A stretch of 64,000 nucleotides of DNA from Cytobacillus luteolus (GTDB lineage Bacteria; Bacillota; Bacilli; Bacillales; Bacillaceae_L), in contig NZ_JAGGKM010000008.1 in NCBI RefSeq assembly GCF_017873715.1, positions 47,436-111,435 of the forward strand, in the 5' to 3' direction. The position numbers were made by a program, and so were the translations under genes. Below are positions 54,189 through 63,067 of this stretch, in pieces; the first letter of the stretch is position 1, and each line of letters starts with the position of its first letter. The notes beneath the pieces were generated by a model. That model saw only the letters and a program-made list of their open reading frames with translations. It was not told where the DNA came from and did not search any database.

Positions 54189-54220
54189 ATAAAAAAAGAG
54201 ACAGCCGCGGCTACGGCTGA
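54189..54220 (-). terminator. Terminator of the DUF1540 gene
   Basis: On the minus strand CAGCCG / CGGCTG with a 6-base loop is followed by TCTCTTTTTTTAT. Confidence 0.75.
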
Positions 54221-54235
54221 ATCTTCTTCAAAAAC

Positions 54236-54397
54236 TTATAGGTCTGCAGGTTCAAACGTTTTGCAATCTGTTTCTCCACTTGATGAAGCATTCTTTTCCT
54301 TATGGTTCACCACATAAATCTGAGAAGCACCGCATTTATTCTCATTAGTAATGTTGTGAACACAGCTGCTTACTTCGCATAATACATCTTGTGCCAT
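54236..54397 (-). CDS. DUF1540 domain small cysteine-rich protein
   Basis: 53 residues, starting MAQDVLCEVSSCVHN. Four cysteines in the DUF1540 pattern (VLCEVSSC, NKCGASQI, DCKTF) probably bind a metal. Proteins of this family occur in spore-formers; function unknown. ATG at 54397 follows GAAGGAGGTG; an upstream in-frame start adds 11 residues but overlaps that site. It ends in a clear terminator. Confidence 0.85.
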   Translation of the reverse strand: MAQDVLCEVSSCVHNITNENKCGASQIYVVNHKEKNASSSGETDCKTFEPADL

Positions 54398-54510
54398 TAA
54401 GAACACCTCCTTCAAATTTAGGATAAACAAAATCGGTTTATCCTATACTTGATGAAGGGGTTTTAATTATTACTATGCAATATGTAGGGGACTTACGCTA
54501 CCAGACAAGG

Positions 54511-55434
54511 TTACGACCTCTTTATAAAAGGACGAAGTAGTAAAGGCATAAGTTGACCATTAACAATGATTACTCCTGCAATTATAATAATGCCCCCAAC
54601 CACACTTTTAATAAAAATTTCTTCTTGTAAAATAGCTACTGCTGCAATCAGGGTAGTAATAGGTTCAAGGTATAAGAACATCGATACTTTTGAAGCTTCT
54701 AATACTTCAAGTGCCTTTCCCCAATACCAATAGGCAATTCCTGAAACAAAAACACCTAAAAATAATAAATGAGCCCATTCTGAAGTAGATAATAAGTTGA
54801 GTGAAGACCATCCCTTATTTCTAATAATAAACGGTGTTGTTAGAATAAAGCCGATCAGACTCATATAGAAAGTTACAACAAGGGCAGGGTAAGGGATTGC
54901 TAATTTCTTCAGAAGAATAGAATAGATGGCCCAGTTTAACGTACTCAATATCATCAGTAGGAAACCCACATTTATCGCAAAATGAAGGGATTGTCCACTT
55001 CTTGCTGTTGTTATAAGAATAACTCCAGTAATAGCCAAAATCATACCACTGGCTTTAGGGATACTCATTTTTTCATGTAAAAAGAGCATCGAGAGTAGTA
55101 CGGTAAAAATGGGAGAGAAGGAAATGAGCCAACCTGCAGATGAAGCATCAATCGTTAATAAGGCAGTAGCTTGAATGACTTGATGTACAAAAACCCCAAG
55201 GATACCTAAAATCACTAAATGTGGAACATATTTAAAAGGGATGTATAGTCGATGCCGTTTTATAAGTAAGAGTATGAATAAAAAAATAGCTCCGATCCCA
55301 AATCGAAGAACTAGTAAAGTAAAGGGGTCAAGCTTGCCTAATACTGCCTTTGTGGAAACAAAAGAAACTCCCCAAAAGCTAATCGACATTGTTGCATACA
55401 GTGAAGCACCAAGCTTTGATTTAAGTTGACTCAT
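54511..55434 (-). CDS. EamA/DMT-superfamily transporter (1)
   Basis: 307 residues with ten membrane helices in two EamA halves, for example FWGVSFVSTKAVLGKLDPF in the first and IAYWYWGKALEVLEASKVS in the second. The superfamily exports metabolites such as amino acids or nucleotides; the substrate is unknown. The ATG at 55434 follows AAAGGAAG; 13 upstream codons are rejected. It stands alone, 70 bases upstream of the tRNA terminator in opposite numbering order. Confidence 0.85.
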   Translation of the reverse strand: MSQLKSKLGASLYATMSISFWGVSFVSTKAVLGKLDPFTLLVLRFGIGAIFLFILLLIKRHRLYIPFKYVPHLVILGILGVFVHQVIQATALLTIDASSAGWLISFSPIFTVLLSMLFLHEKMSIPKASGMILAITGVILITTARSGQSLHFAINVGFLLMILSTLNWAIYSILLKKLAIPYPALVVTFYMSLIGFILTTPFIIRNKGWSSLNLLSTSEWAHLLFLGVFVSGIAYWYWGKALEVLEASKVSMFLYLEPITTLIAAVAILQEEIFIKSVVGGIIIIAGVIIVNGQLMPLLLRPFIKRS

Positions 55435-55504
55435 ATATAGACTTCCTTTCAGACAAAGGTTCTCTACAATCATATGCTTGTCTTTATGGAAGATGTGTTT
55501 AAAA

Positions 55505-55538
55505 AAGAAAAAAGAACCCTTATGATAAGGGTTCTTTT
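55505..55538 (-). terminator. Terminator of the tRNA-Ala gene
   Basis: On the minus strand AAAGAACCCTTAT / ATAAGGGTTCTTT with a one-base centre and a following T-run, four bases after the tRNA 3' end. Confidence 0.85.
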
Positions 55539-55541
55539 TGA

Positions 55542-55614
55542 TGGAGCATAGCGGGATCGAACCGCTGACCTCTACGCTGCCAGCGTAGCGCTCTCCCAGC
55601 TGAGCTAATGCCCC
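55542..55614 (-). tRNA. tRNA-Ala (anticodon GGC)
   Basis: 73 bases fold as a cloverleaf: acceptor GGGGCAT / ATGCTCC (one G-U pair), D arm GCTC AGCTGGGA GAGC, anticodon arm CTACG CTGGCAG CGTAG with anticodon GGC, and T arm AGCGG TTCGATC CCGCT. The 3' CCA is not encoded; the sequence after the discriminator A is TCA. It is a single gene between EamA and PRC-barrel genes, with its own terminator. GGC reads the GCC and GCU alanine codons. Confidence 0.95.
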
Positions 55615-55726
55615 AATATACTAACTAGAAACATAATATCATTTTAATATTATAAAAAACAATCTATTTTTTAGTGATTAGGCACAAAAAAGCAGGAAAC
55701 ATTATAGTTCCCTGCCACGTGCTTAT

Positions 55727-56491
55727 TTAATACCAATATTTTCTTTTGTTATATTTATCGTATAGTTCTTCTTCAAACTCTCTATTAATAAATTTGCTCT
55801 TTTCATATTCCGGTCCACTTTTAATTGTATCAACTGATAAGTCTACATGGACCTTACGATCTGCCCATCTTACGTCTTTTATCCAATCTGGTGAAACGAG
55901 GACTTTTTTACCTGGCCACCAATTTTTCGTGTCCACAACCATATATCGGAGCGCCCATGTTATAGGACAAATGATGAAATCTTCCACATGCCCAATATTT
56001 CCGTCTACAGCATGGATGTGATAGCCAGTCACTTCCTTCATACTTCGCAGATTTGGTTCATCTGCTTTTTCAATATCATCATGATTAAAGTTTACTTTCT
56101 TGTTTTCTAAACTAACTGCCAACTGTCCAGGAACTAAGTATTGTCCTCCAACTTCTGTTCCAGCAATGCTTCGATATGGAGGGTAACCGTAATAGCTTCC
56201 AACCTCTATTTCCTTTTGTTTTGATACTGGTTTATCGGTATCGATATCAGGACTATTTTTTATCTTCTCTTTTGTTAATGCTAATTCTACTTTATTCTCT
56301 GGAACGTTAACATTTTGAATTGACATCGGTGATACAAGAACCTTTCGTCCAGGTAACCATTTCATTGTATCAACAACTAAATAACGGGTTGTCCATTTCT
56401 CATCATCGAAAAACAAGTCGTGAACGGTTCCAATTGATCCATCTGTTGCATGTATATCAAACTTTTTCAACTGATTGCCTTCGTGTAGCAA
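55727..56491 (-). CDS. Protein with two PRC-barrel domains
   Basis: 254 residues holding two PRC-barrel-like beta domains, at about 8-75 (IHATDGSIGTVHDLFFDDEKWTTRYLVVDT) and about 155-220 (VDGNIGHVEDFIICPITWALRYMVVDT). They are joined by a Tyr/Gly-rich linker. PRC barrels bind proteins or RNA. In bacilli such two-domain proteins are stress-associated; function unknown. The start is TTG at 56491 behind AAAGGAGG. It is followed in the same direction of travel by YtxH and DUF2188 genes upstream, which suggests a stress-related cluster. Confidence 0.82.
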   Translation of the reverse strand: MLHEGNQLKKFDIHATDGSIGTVHDLFFDDEKWTTRYLVVDTMKWLPGRKVLVSPMSIQNVNVPENKVELALTKEKIKNSPDIDTDKPVSKQKEIEVGSYYGYPPYRSIAGTEVGGQYLVPGQLAVSLENKKVNFNHDDIEKADEPNLRSMKEVTGYHIHAVDGNIGHVEDFIICPITWALRYMVVDTKNWWPGKKVLVSPDWIKDVRWADRKVHVDLSVDTIKSGPEYEKSKFINREFEEELYDKYNKRKYWY

Positions 56492-56542
56492 GAAATTTCC
56501 TCCTTTATTTATTTAGTTATAGTTCAAATTAGCTGTTAATGT

Positions 56543-56767
56543 TCAGGCATTTTTTGTTATCGACTGTGATACATCGCTGACCTTTTCCTTTGTACGATCT
56601 GCGATTTTATATACTTGATCTTGTATTGTACTCATTTGATTTTTAAAGTCTTTACGATTCCTTTTACCTGACTTTGGTGAAACAAATAGTGCTGTTGTTG
56701 CACCAATGATTACACCTAATAATGATCCTACTACGACACTTTTTTTGTTTGTATTATTTCCACTCAT
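56543..56767 (-). CDS. YtxH domain protein
   Basis: 74 residues: an N-terminal membrane helix (about 9-28, VVVGSLLGVIIGATTALFVSPKSGKR) with the typical YtxH FVSPKSGKRNRKDF boundary, then a coiled helical tail. YtxH proteins are general-stress proteins in B. subtilis, role unclear. ATG at 56767 follows AAAGGAGTG. Confidence 0.85.
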   Translation of the reverse strand: MSGNNTNKKSVVVGSLLGVIIGATTALFVSPKSGKRNRKDFKNQMSTIQDQVYKIADRTKEKVSDVSQSITKNA

Positions 56768-56809
56768 ATTTAACACTCCTTTATCCTTATTACTCGTTTC
56801 CTTTCCTTT

Positions 56810-57169
56810 TCATTCAAAAGTTTGATGTTTTTCAATTTTTCCGTCCTGCCTGTGAATGATTAGTCTTGTATGTTCTTCACTCGCCATTTGTTGTGCCTTC
56901 TTAAGCGCTTCTTTTTTTGTATTAAAAATACCACTCGCTCTTTGAGTTTTTTCCTTTTTAATCGCCCAGCCGTCAGAATGTGGTACAACATGGCGGATTG
57001 GGTTATCATCTCCATAGGTTTTCTTTGCTCTTGCTACCGCAATTGGAATGGCTCTTCCTGCTTCAAACCCTTCATCTAGTAGTCCATTGGCAATGCCGAT
57101 TGCTTCTTCTCGAACCACTTCATCTAAATTTTTCATAGAATCAGGATAGTCCTTTATGTTCCAAGACAT
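56810..57169 (-). CDS. DUF2188 domain protein
   Basis: 119 residues. The C-terminal half (about 62-118) is a DUF2188 domain: HVVPHSDGWAIKKEKTQRASG, then FNTKKEALKKAQQMA and IIHRQDGKIEKHQTF. The N-terminal half is helical, with MSWNIKDYPDSMKNL at the start, matching a ChaB-like segment. No function is established. It is upstream of YtxH on the same strand with a 43-base gap. Confidence 0.78.
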   Translation of the reverse strand: MSWNIKDYPDSMKNLDEVVREEAIGIANGLLDEGFEAGRAIPIAVARAKKTYGDDNPIRHVVPHSDGWAIKKEKTQRASGIFNTKKEALKKAQQMASEEHTRLIIHRQDGKIEKHQTFE

Positions 57170-57416
57170 ATACTCATCCTCTCTTTTAGATTTAATGACT
57201 AAGCTATCTATGTGTGTACTATCTATTTACCCTCTTGATTTGTAATAAAACATAAATAAAGAAACTAGCTGGTATTAGTTCAGGGAAAAGAAAAAACAAA
57301 TAGTAACATCATAAAAATAGACTTGGTAAAAAAATGATATAATTTCACAACATAATCCTAAGAGACATGTGACACACTAGACCTAGTTTAAGATGTTAAG
57401 AAACGAGGTCTTTAGC

Positions 57417-58280
57417 ATGAATAAAGAAATGAGTTATGGTAGTGACTATAAGTTTATACCTGCCACTTCAGTTGCAAGCGGTTTAGGTAAAGTGGTTGCA
57501 CGAGATGTATTTTGTCAAACCATTCAAGTAGTTAATCTTTGCTTAGTTGGAAATACCGAAACGCAGGATTTTGTACTAGTTGATGCCGGAATGCCTGGTT
57601 CAGCTGACGAAATAATAGCTCTAACTGAAGAACGCTTTGGCCCACATAGTCGTCCTAGAGCAATCTTATTAACTCACGGTCATTTTGACCATGTTGGTGC
57701 GATTATTGAACTAATCAATCATTGGGAAGTGCCAGTCTATGCTCATGAATTAGAAATCCCATTTCTGACTGTAAAGCAAAGCTATCCTGAGCCAGATCCA
57801 ACCGTTGAAGGTGGCATGTTAGCAAAATTGTCGCCCATGTATCCGAATGAGCCAATCGATTTAGGCAATCATGTAAAACCTTTACCATCTGATGGGACTA
57901 TTCCTGAAATGCCTGAGTGGCGCTGGATACATACACCAGGACATACTCCAGGCCATGTATCATTTTTTAGGGAAGAAGACCGAGTATTAATTGCAGGAGA
58001 TGCATTTGTAACAGTTAAGCAAGAATCTCTATACAAGGTGTTCACACAGGAGTTTGAAATAAGTGGTCCCCCAAGGTATTTAACAACCGATTGGGAATCT
58101 TCTCTTACTTCTGTGAAAACATTAGAACAGTTAAAACCTGATGTAGCCGTAACAGGTCACGGCATACCAATTTCAGGAGAGAAACTAACAACAAGTCTTT
58201 CTATGCTAGTGAAGGATTTTGACAATATTGCTGTTCCTGATTATGGAAAGTATGTGGATACTAAGCGGGAACTCCATTAA
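57417..58280 (+). CDS. MBL-fold metallo-hydrolase
   Basis: 287 residues. The zinc motif THGHFDHVG (HxHxDH) lies near residue 95, a further histidine in IHTPGHTPGHVSFF (about 180), an aspartate ligand in LIAGDAFVT and the last histidine in VTGHGIP (about 250). The binuclear site is therefore complete. The fold covers glyoxalase II, lactonases and others; the substrate is unknown. ATG at 57417 has GAGGTC upstream; an in-frame ATG at 57393 lacks a site. Confidence 0.87.
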   Translation: MNKEMSYGSDYKFIPATSVASGLGKVVARDVFCQTIQVVNLCLVGNTETQDFVLVDAGMPGSADEIIALTEERFGPHSRPRAILLTHGHFDHVGAIIELINHWEVPVYAHELEIPFLTVKQSYPEPDPTVEGGMLAKLSPMYPNEPIDLGNHVKPLPSDGTIPEMPEWRWIHTPGHTPGHVSFFREEDRVLIAGDAFVTVKQESLYKVFTQEFEISGPPRYLTTDWESSLTSVKTLEQLKPDVAVTGHGIPISGEKLTTSLSMLVKDFDNIAVPDYGKYVDTKRELH

Positions 58281-58288
58281 TAAGAAAA

Positions 58289-58320
58289 GGGAAGCAAAGT
58301 AGCAGCTTCCCGTTCGTTTG
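58289..58320 (+). terminator. Terminator after the MBL gene
   Basis: GGGAAGC / GCTTCCC stem with a 9-base loop, followed by GTTCGTTTGTT. Confidence 0.65.
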
Positions 58321-58353
58321 TTAATTAGGAAACAGTAAGGAAATTATTTTATC

Positions 58354-58385
58354 GTAAAAAAAATCGCACCAAGAGAGGTGCGATA
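58354..58385 (-). terminator. Terminator of the acyl-CoA synthetase gene
   Basis: On the minus strand ATCGCACC / GGTGCGAT is followed by eight T residues. Confidence 0.82.
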
Positions 58386-58390
58386 CATGG

Positions 58391-60049
58391 TTATACTGTT
58401 TTAGCTGTTTGTGAAATCCATTCACTTGCTTGTTCACGAAGCTTAAACTTCTGAATTTTACCAGAAGCCGTCATTGGGTAGTCATCAACAAATATAAAGT
58501 ATTCAGGTATTTTGTAATAGGCTAGTTTACCTGTACAGAAGCTTCGTATATCCTCGGAAGTAATCGAATGTCCTTCTTTGACCTTAATACATGCAGCAAC
58601 TTTTTCACCGTACTTTTCATCAGGTACCCCGACGACTTGAACATCAAGAACACTATCATGCTGATAAAGGAATTCTTCAATCTCCCTAGGATAGACATTC
58701 TCGCCACCTCTTATAATCATATCTTTTAAACGGCCTGTAATTCTTACATAACCATCCTCATCCATTGTTGCTAAATCTCCAGTGTGTAGCCATCCTTTTG
58801 TATCAATCGCTTCATATGTAGCATCTGGCATTTTGTAGTAGCCTTTCATTACTAGATATCCTCGCGTGCAAAGCTCACCTTGGTGTCCACGTGGTACCTC
58901 TGATCCTGTAACAGGGTCAACAATTTTCACTTCGACATGTGGATGTGCTTTACCAACTGAATTCACTCTCCGTTCGAGAGAATCAGTCGTTGTTGTTTGT
59001 GTGATAACTGGTGATGATTCAGTCTGTCCATATGCAATTGTTATATCAGTCATACCCATTTCGTTAATTAACTTTTTCATAACTTCAATTGGACAATTGG
59101 AACCGGCCATGATCCCTGTTCTTAGCGTGGATAAATTGTAGTTAGAAAACTTCTCATGATTTAACTCAGCTATGAACATAGTTGGTACACCATGTAACCC
59201 AGTGCATCTTTCTTTTTCAATCGTCTCTAACACAAGTTCAGGGTTAAATTCTATAATTGGAACCATAGTGGCTCCTACAGATACGCATGCAAGTGAGCCT
59301 AACACACACCCAAAACAATGAAAAAATGGAACGGGGATACACAATCTATCCTCTGCACTTAGTTTCATGGACCTTGCAACTAAATGACCATTATTTACGA
59401 TATTATGGTGTGTTAACATAACACCTTTAGGGAACCCAGTAGTTCCAGAGGTATATTGCATGTTAATAACATCAGTAGGATCTAGTGATTGTTCGCGATG
59501 AAGTAAGACTGTATCACTTACATCGTCCCCTAGTGTAACTAAGTCCTTCCAATTCATCATTCCATCCGGGGACGGATTTTCTCCAATGTAGATTACATTC
59601 TTTAAGTAGGGTAGATGATCTAGGTGTAGTTTACCTGGCATGGAGTCAATAAGTTTATGGTGACAAATGGTGTTAATAATGTCTATGTAGGAAGTACCTT
59701 TAAACCCACTAATACTAAAAAGTGTGGTTGTATCTGATTGTTTAAGTAAATATTCTAGTTCGCTTGATTGATAACTTGTATTTATAGTCACTAAAACAGC
59801 ACCGATTCTTGCAGATGCATATTGAAGAAGTAGCCACTCAGGAACATTAGTTGCCCATATAGCAATATGTTCCCCTTTTTGTATTCCAAGTTTCATAAGG
59901 CCCTTTGCAATCTTTGAAGTTTCTTCGTAAAATTCAGCATATGTATAGCGGATATTTTCATTTGAATAGACGATGGCTTCTTTTTTGCCATATTTATTTA
60001 CTGCATCCTTTAGTAGTTGTCCGATTGTAACATCCTTTAAAATATCCAT
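58391..60049 (-). CDS. AMP-forming acyl-CoA synthetase
   Basis: 552 residues of the ANL superfamily. The ATP motif YTSGTTGFPKGVMLTH (about residue 193), the adenylate-binding AYGQTESSPV, GWLHTGDLATMDEDGYV and the C-terminal catalytic lysine in TASGKIQKFKLRE are complete. It activates a carboxylic acid as acyl-AMP, then acyl-CoA. The nearest B. subtilis relatives I can name are YngI and the LcfB type; a medium- or long-chain fatty acid is likely but not proven. AGGAGGAAC precedes the ATG. Confidence 0.9.
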   Translation of the reverse strand: MDILKDVTIGQLLKDAVNKYGKKEAIVYSNENIRYTYAEFYEETSKIAKGLMKLGIQKGEHIAIWATNVPEWLLLQYASARIGAVLVTINTSYQSSELEYLLKQSDTTTLFSISGFKGTSYIDIINTICHHKLIDSMPGKLHLDHLPYLKNVIYIGENPSPDGMMNWKDLVTLGDDVSDTVLLHREQSLDPTDVINMQYTSGTTGFPKGVMLTHHNIVNNGHLVARSMKLSAEDRLCIPVPFFHCFGCVLGSLACVSVGATMVPIIEFNPELVLETIEKERCTGLHGVPTMFIAELNHEKFSNYNLSTLRTGIMAGSNCPIEVMKKLINEMGMTDITIAYGQTESSPVITQTTTTDSLERRVNSVGKAHPHVEVKIVDPVTGSEVPRGHQGELCTRGYLVMKGYYKMPDATYEAIDTKGWLHTGDLATMDEDGYVRITGRLKDMIIRGGENVYPREIEEFLYQHDSVLDVQVVGVPDEKYGEKVAACIKVKEGHSITSEDIRSFCTGKLAYYKIPEYFIFVDDYPMTASGKIQKFKLREQASEWISQTAKTV

Positions 60050-60224
60050 ATGTTCCTCCTCGATTGTTTTGTAATGGGTACTAACGTTTCTAGTATACTA
60101 TTATTCAGTGAATATTTAAAATTTTTAGATTAATAGAATCTGAAGATATGTTTTTAAAAATTTCTAGTCATTTCTAGAGATTATCGAGTATAGTATATTT
60201 AATTTCTATATAAAAGGTGAAGTT

Positions 60225-61133
60225 ATGAATAAAATTAGTGCACCATATATTGCTTTACTTATTGGGGTAGTGGCGGTCTCAACTTCTGCTATTTTTGTGA
60301 AATTGGCTAATGCCCCAGCCCCTGTCATCGCATTTTATCGTTTGTTTTTTTCAGTTTTACTAATGTCACCTCTATTCCTACTAAAGTATAGGCATGAAAT
60401 TAAAATAATATCTAAAAGAGATTGGCTAATGTCGGCGGTTGCAGGTGTCTTTTTGGCCTTTCACTTTATCTTATGGTTTGAATCACTAAACTATACTTCT
60501 GTTGCGAGTTCAACGGTTTTGGTAACCTTACAACCAATTTTCGCATTTATAGGAACCTATCTATTTTTTAAAGAGAAGGCCGGTTATAAAGCTTTATTAA
60601 GTGGAGGAATTGCCATAATAGGCAGCTTTATTATTAGCTGGGGAGACTTTAAAATAAGTGGAATGGCCTTGTTCGGGGATCTATTAGCTTTAGTTTCTTG
60701 TGCTATGGTTACAGCCTACTTGTTATTCGGTCAAACTGTCAGAAAAAGACTCTCATTAATTACGTATACATTCATTGTTTATGGAATAAGTACTTTAACC
60801 CTTTTTCTCTATGTAGTGCTTTTACAATATCCTATTATTCCTTTAGATAATGGTGATTGGATCTATTTTCTTTTATTAGCCGTTGTACCAACATTATTAG
60901 GCCATTCACTATTTAATTGGTCCCTTAAGTGGCTGAGTACTTCCGTTATATCTATGAGTATTCTTTTTGAACCAATTGGAGCAGGAGTGTTAGCCTATTA
61001 TATCCTTGGAGAGAATGTTGTATGGACACAGGTAGTAGGGGGAGTCATTATCATTCTAGGAATTTCTTTGTACGCAGTTAGTGAAAAGAAGAAACCGAGA
61101 GTTAAGGAAGCTAAATCATTGAACGCTAGTTAA
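60225..61133 (+). CDS. EamA/DMT-superfamily transporter (2)
   Basis: 302 residues, ten membrane helices in two EamA repeats (IFVKLANAPAPVIAFYRLFFS; WSLKWLSTSVISMSILFEPIGA). Exporter of an unknown metabolite. It differs clearly in sequence from the EamA gene at 54.5 kb. The ATG has AAAAGGTGAAG upstream. It is divergent from the acyl-CoA synthetase gene. Confidence 0.86.
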   Translation: MNKISAPYIALLIGVVAVSTSAIFVKLANAPAPVIAFYRLFFSVLLMSPLFLLKYRHEIKIISKRDWLMSAVAGVFLAFHFILWFESLNYTSVASSTVLVTLQPIFAFIGTYLFFKEKAGYKALLSGGIAIIGSFIISWGDFKISGMALFGDLLALVSCAMVTAYLLFGQTVRKRLSLITYTFIVYGISTLTLFLYVVLLQYPIIPLDNGDWIYFLLLAVVPTLLGHSLFNWSLKWLSTSVISMSILFEPIGAGVLAYYILGENVVWTQVVGGVIIILGISLYAVSEKKKPRVKEAKSLNAS

Positions 61134-61204
61134 AAATTTTTTGAATAAGTTAGGAATTAATAGAAAATACTACACTCCGAGAATATAAAAATGGAGTGAT
61201 CAAA

Positions 61205-61537
61205 TTGAAAAGATTAGCGATATGTCTCTCTTTATTGTGTGTTTTTAACTTATTTAACCAACCGACTGAAATCATTCATGCCCAAAAGCCAGAGCACAAA
61301 ACAGATATTAAGCTTACTGCTGACCAGCAAGAGGAGTTAGAAAATCTATATAACGAAATGTTTGAAACAAAAAAACAGCTTATTAACAAGTATGCCGAGT
61401 ACGATGTTATTACACAAAATAAGGCTGAAGAAAAATTAGCTCGATTAGATAAATTTCAAGAAAAACTTAAAGAGCATGGGTATGTTCCACACTGGCCACA
61501 CCATGGAAAAAAATATAATTGTGATAAGAGTGAATAA
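61205..61537 (+). CDS. Secreted DUF2680 (YckD-like) protein
   Basis: 110 residues, the same length as B. subtilis YckD. A signal peptide (MKRLAICLSLLCVFNLF, cleavage after about residue 27, IIHAQ) precedes a helical domain: LTADQQEELENLYNEMFETKKQLINKYAEY, with a His-rich end HWPHHGKK. Function unknown. The TTG at 61205 follows ATGGAGTG; the GTG overlapping that site is not used. Confidence 0.78.
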   Translation: MKRLAICLSLLCVFNLFNQPTEIIHAQKPEHKTDIKLTADQQEELENLYNEMFETKKQLINKYAEYDVITQNKAEEKLARLDKFQEKLKEHGYVPHWPHHGKKYNCDKSE

Positions 61538-61544
61538 GTCAATT

Positions 61545-61574
61545 AGTGCTACAACATGTTTGTAGCACTTTTTT
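61545..61574 (+). terminator. Terminator after the YckD-like gene
   Basis: AGTGCTACAA / TTGTAGCACT stem with a 5-base loop, followed by TTTTT. Confidence 0.85.
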
Positions 61575-61699
61575 GATGGTTACCTTTAAGGTAATATCGG
61601 AATTGGGTGAGGGGTAATGTAACTCTTTTCTATCTTTTTACTAAGCAAAAACATGAAACAACTTACCTTCTGCATATTGATAAGTAAGGGGGTGATTAG

Positions 61700-61864
61700 T
61701 TGGAGACATTTGGGAGAGGATGCTTGTACTGTATTTTTGGGGTGATCGTCCTATTGTTCTTTGCGTTTATAACACAAAGTACGATTCATATTCCTTGGTT
61801 TATTTTCATTCCTCTAGTTTTTCTTGCCTTTTGGGCAGCAAGTAAAAACAATAAAGACCACTAG
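61700..61864 (+). CDS. Small two-helix membrane protein, 54 aa
   Basis: From a TTG behind AAGGGGGTG. The protein has two hydrophobic helices (CLYCIFGVIVLLFFAFIT and IPWFIFIPLVFLAFWAA) and a short basic tail KNNKDH. The CLYC pair near the start could bind a metal or form a disulfide. No family is recognised. It stands alone between the YckD-like gene and the second ECF sigma gene. Confidence 0.6.
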   Translation: METFGRGCLYCIFGVIVLLFFAFITQSTIHIPWFIFIPLVFLAFWAASKNNKDH

Positions 61865-62060
61865 TTCACTCTTCGGATGAAATTCCATACCAATTATGTG
61901 GGGGATTTATTTTTAGAATGAAAGTTTAGACCCCCGTTTACAACATGTAGGACAAGTTCAGCTTGCGTTTTAAAAAAGGACAACCCACATATTTCCAGTA
62001 AGCCTCTCGAATCCTATTATAACTATGGTATTACAAATAGGGCTTGTTGGAGGGGAAAAT

Positions 62061-62600
62061 GTGACTAGGCTATGTGTGAATGATATAGATTACAATCATT
62101 TATATGAGCTTTTCTATGAGAAGTTGTTTAAAATAGCTTACTATATTACAAAAGACTTATATCTATCGGAAGATATAATTCAAGAAGCATTTCTTAAGGC
62201 ATACCAAAAAATGAACACAATTAAAGATGTAAGCAAGATTGGTTCATGGTTATCGACGGTTACAAAGAGAAAAGCAATTGATTTAGTTAGAAAAGAAAGT
62301 AGAAGTCAGAATATACCGTTTGAGGATACTATATTAGAAGTTATATCTAGGGACTACGTACCCTCTATAGATAGTGAGCTGGATATTTTATTCTTTGTGG
62401 ACGAAATTCGGGAAAAAATAAATCACTTAAAGCCTGAACAACGCGAGGTAATATTGTTAAAGGTAAACAAAGGGTTAAAAGATGATGAAATTGCAGATAT
62501 ATTAAATCTCAAAAAAGCCACTGTAAAGACCAGAATCTTTAGGGCTAGAGAAAACTTAAGAGAACTCCTCTTAAATAAATCGATAAAACATCCAGCTTGA
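62061..62600 (+). CDS. ECF-family sigma factor (second)
   Basis: 179 residues from a GTG at 62061 behind GGAGGGG; a longer frame from 62025 has no site. Region 2 (YITKDLYLSEDIIQEAFLKAYQKM, IGSWLSTVTKRKAIDLVRKE) and region 4 (LKPEQREVILLKVNKGLKDDEIADIL, TVKTRIFRARENLRE) are typical. No anti-sigma gene lies directly downstream; the nearest gene is a small membrane protein on the opposite strand. It differs from the sigma gene at 43.2 kb. Confidence 0.87.
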   Translation: MTRLCVNDIDYNHLYELFYEKLFKIAYYITKDLYLSEDIIQEAFLKAYQKMNTIKDVSKIGSWLSTVTKRKAIDLVRKESRSQNIPFEDTILEVISRDYVPSIDSELDILFFVDEIREKINHLKPEQREVILLKVNKGLKDDEIADILNLKKATVKTRIFRARENLRELLLNKSIKHPA

Positions 62601-62655
62601 TTTCTAACTGAAAAACAGATAAGCGAGGAACTTCTAAGAGAAGCTAGATATATGT

Positions 62656-62691
62656 TGAAAGACCAATTTAAAATTAAGAATTGGTCTTTCT
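62656..62691. terminator. Bidirectional terminator after the second ECF sigma gene
   Basis: GAAAGACCAATT pairs with AATTGGTCTTTC; the converging small gene ends just beyond. Confidence 0.8.
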
Positions 62692-62703
62692 TAATAATTT
62701 TTT

Positions 62704-62892
62704 CTATGAGAAATATAAGGAATGGGTTGTAAAACCAAATATACAAGCGGATACTAGACTGAATAGAAAGGTAGTTGCACGAACCTTTCCTTCCTCATTA
62801 CAAATTCGTATGCCTTCCATATATGAATAGACAAATAAAAATATACACATTGCAAGCGATAAAAACATAGCAAATGCCTTTATAAATTCCAT
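62704..62892 (-). CDS. Small two-helix membrane protein, 62 aa
   Basis: 62 residues with two hydrophobic helices (about 5-25, AFAMFLSLAMCIFLFVYSY, and 42-60, FLFSLVSACIFGFTTHSL) joined by a charged loop (RICNEEGKVR). The ATG follows AGAAAGGGAG. No family is recognised. It converges with the sigma gene and shares its terminator. Confidence 0.65.
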   Translation of the reverse strand: MEFIKAFAMFLSLAMCIFLFVYSYMEGIRICNEEGKVRATTFLFSLVSACIFGFTTHSLYFS

Positions 62893-63067
62893 CTCAATCT
62901 CCCTTTCTATCTAATCTCTTAATCAACTATATGAATTGAATCTAGCAAATATGAGGGAATCTATTAAAAAAATCTATAGAGTGAATAACAAGTTTATAAA
63001 TTTATAAAATAGCATGAACACTTCTTGTAGGACATAGAATGTTTGTACAACATAAGAGGTGATAAGT

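Noticed and set aside
60103..60113. ATTCAGTGAAT upstream of the acyl-CoA synthetase as a FadR operator
   Set aside because: Only the centre resembles the FadR site; the outer consensus bases do not match and the spacing differs.
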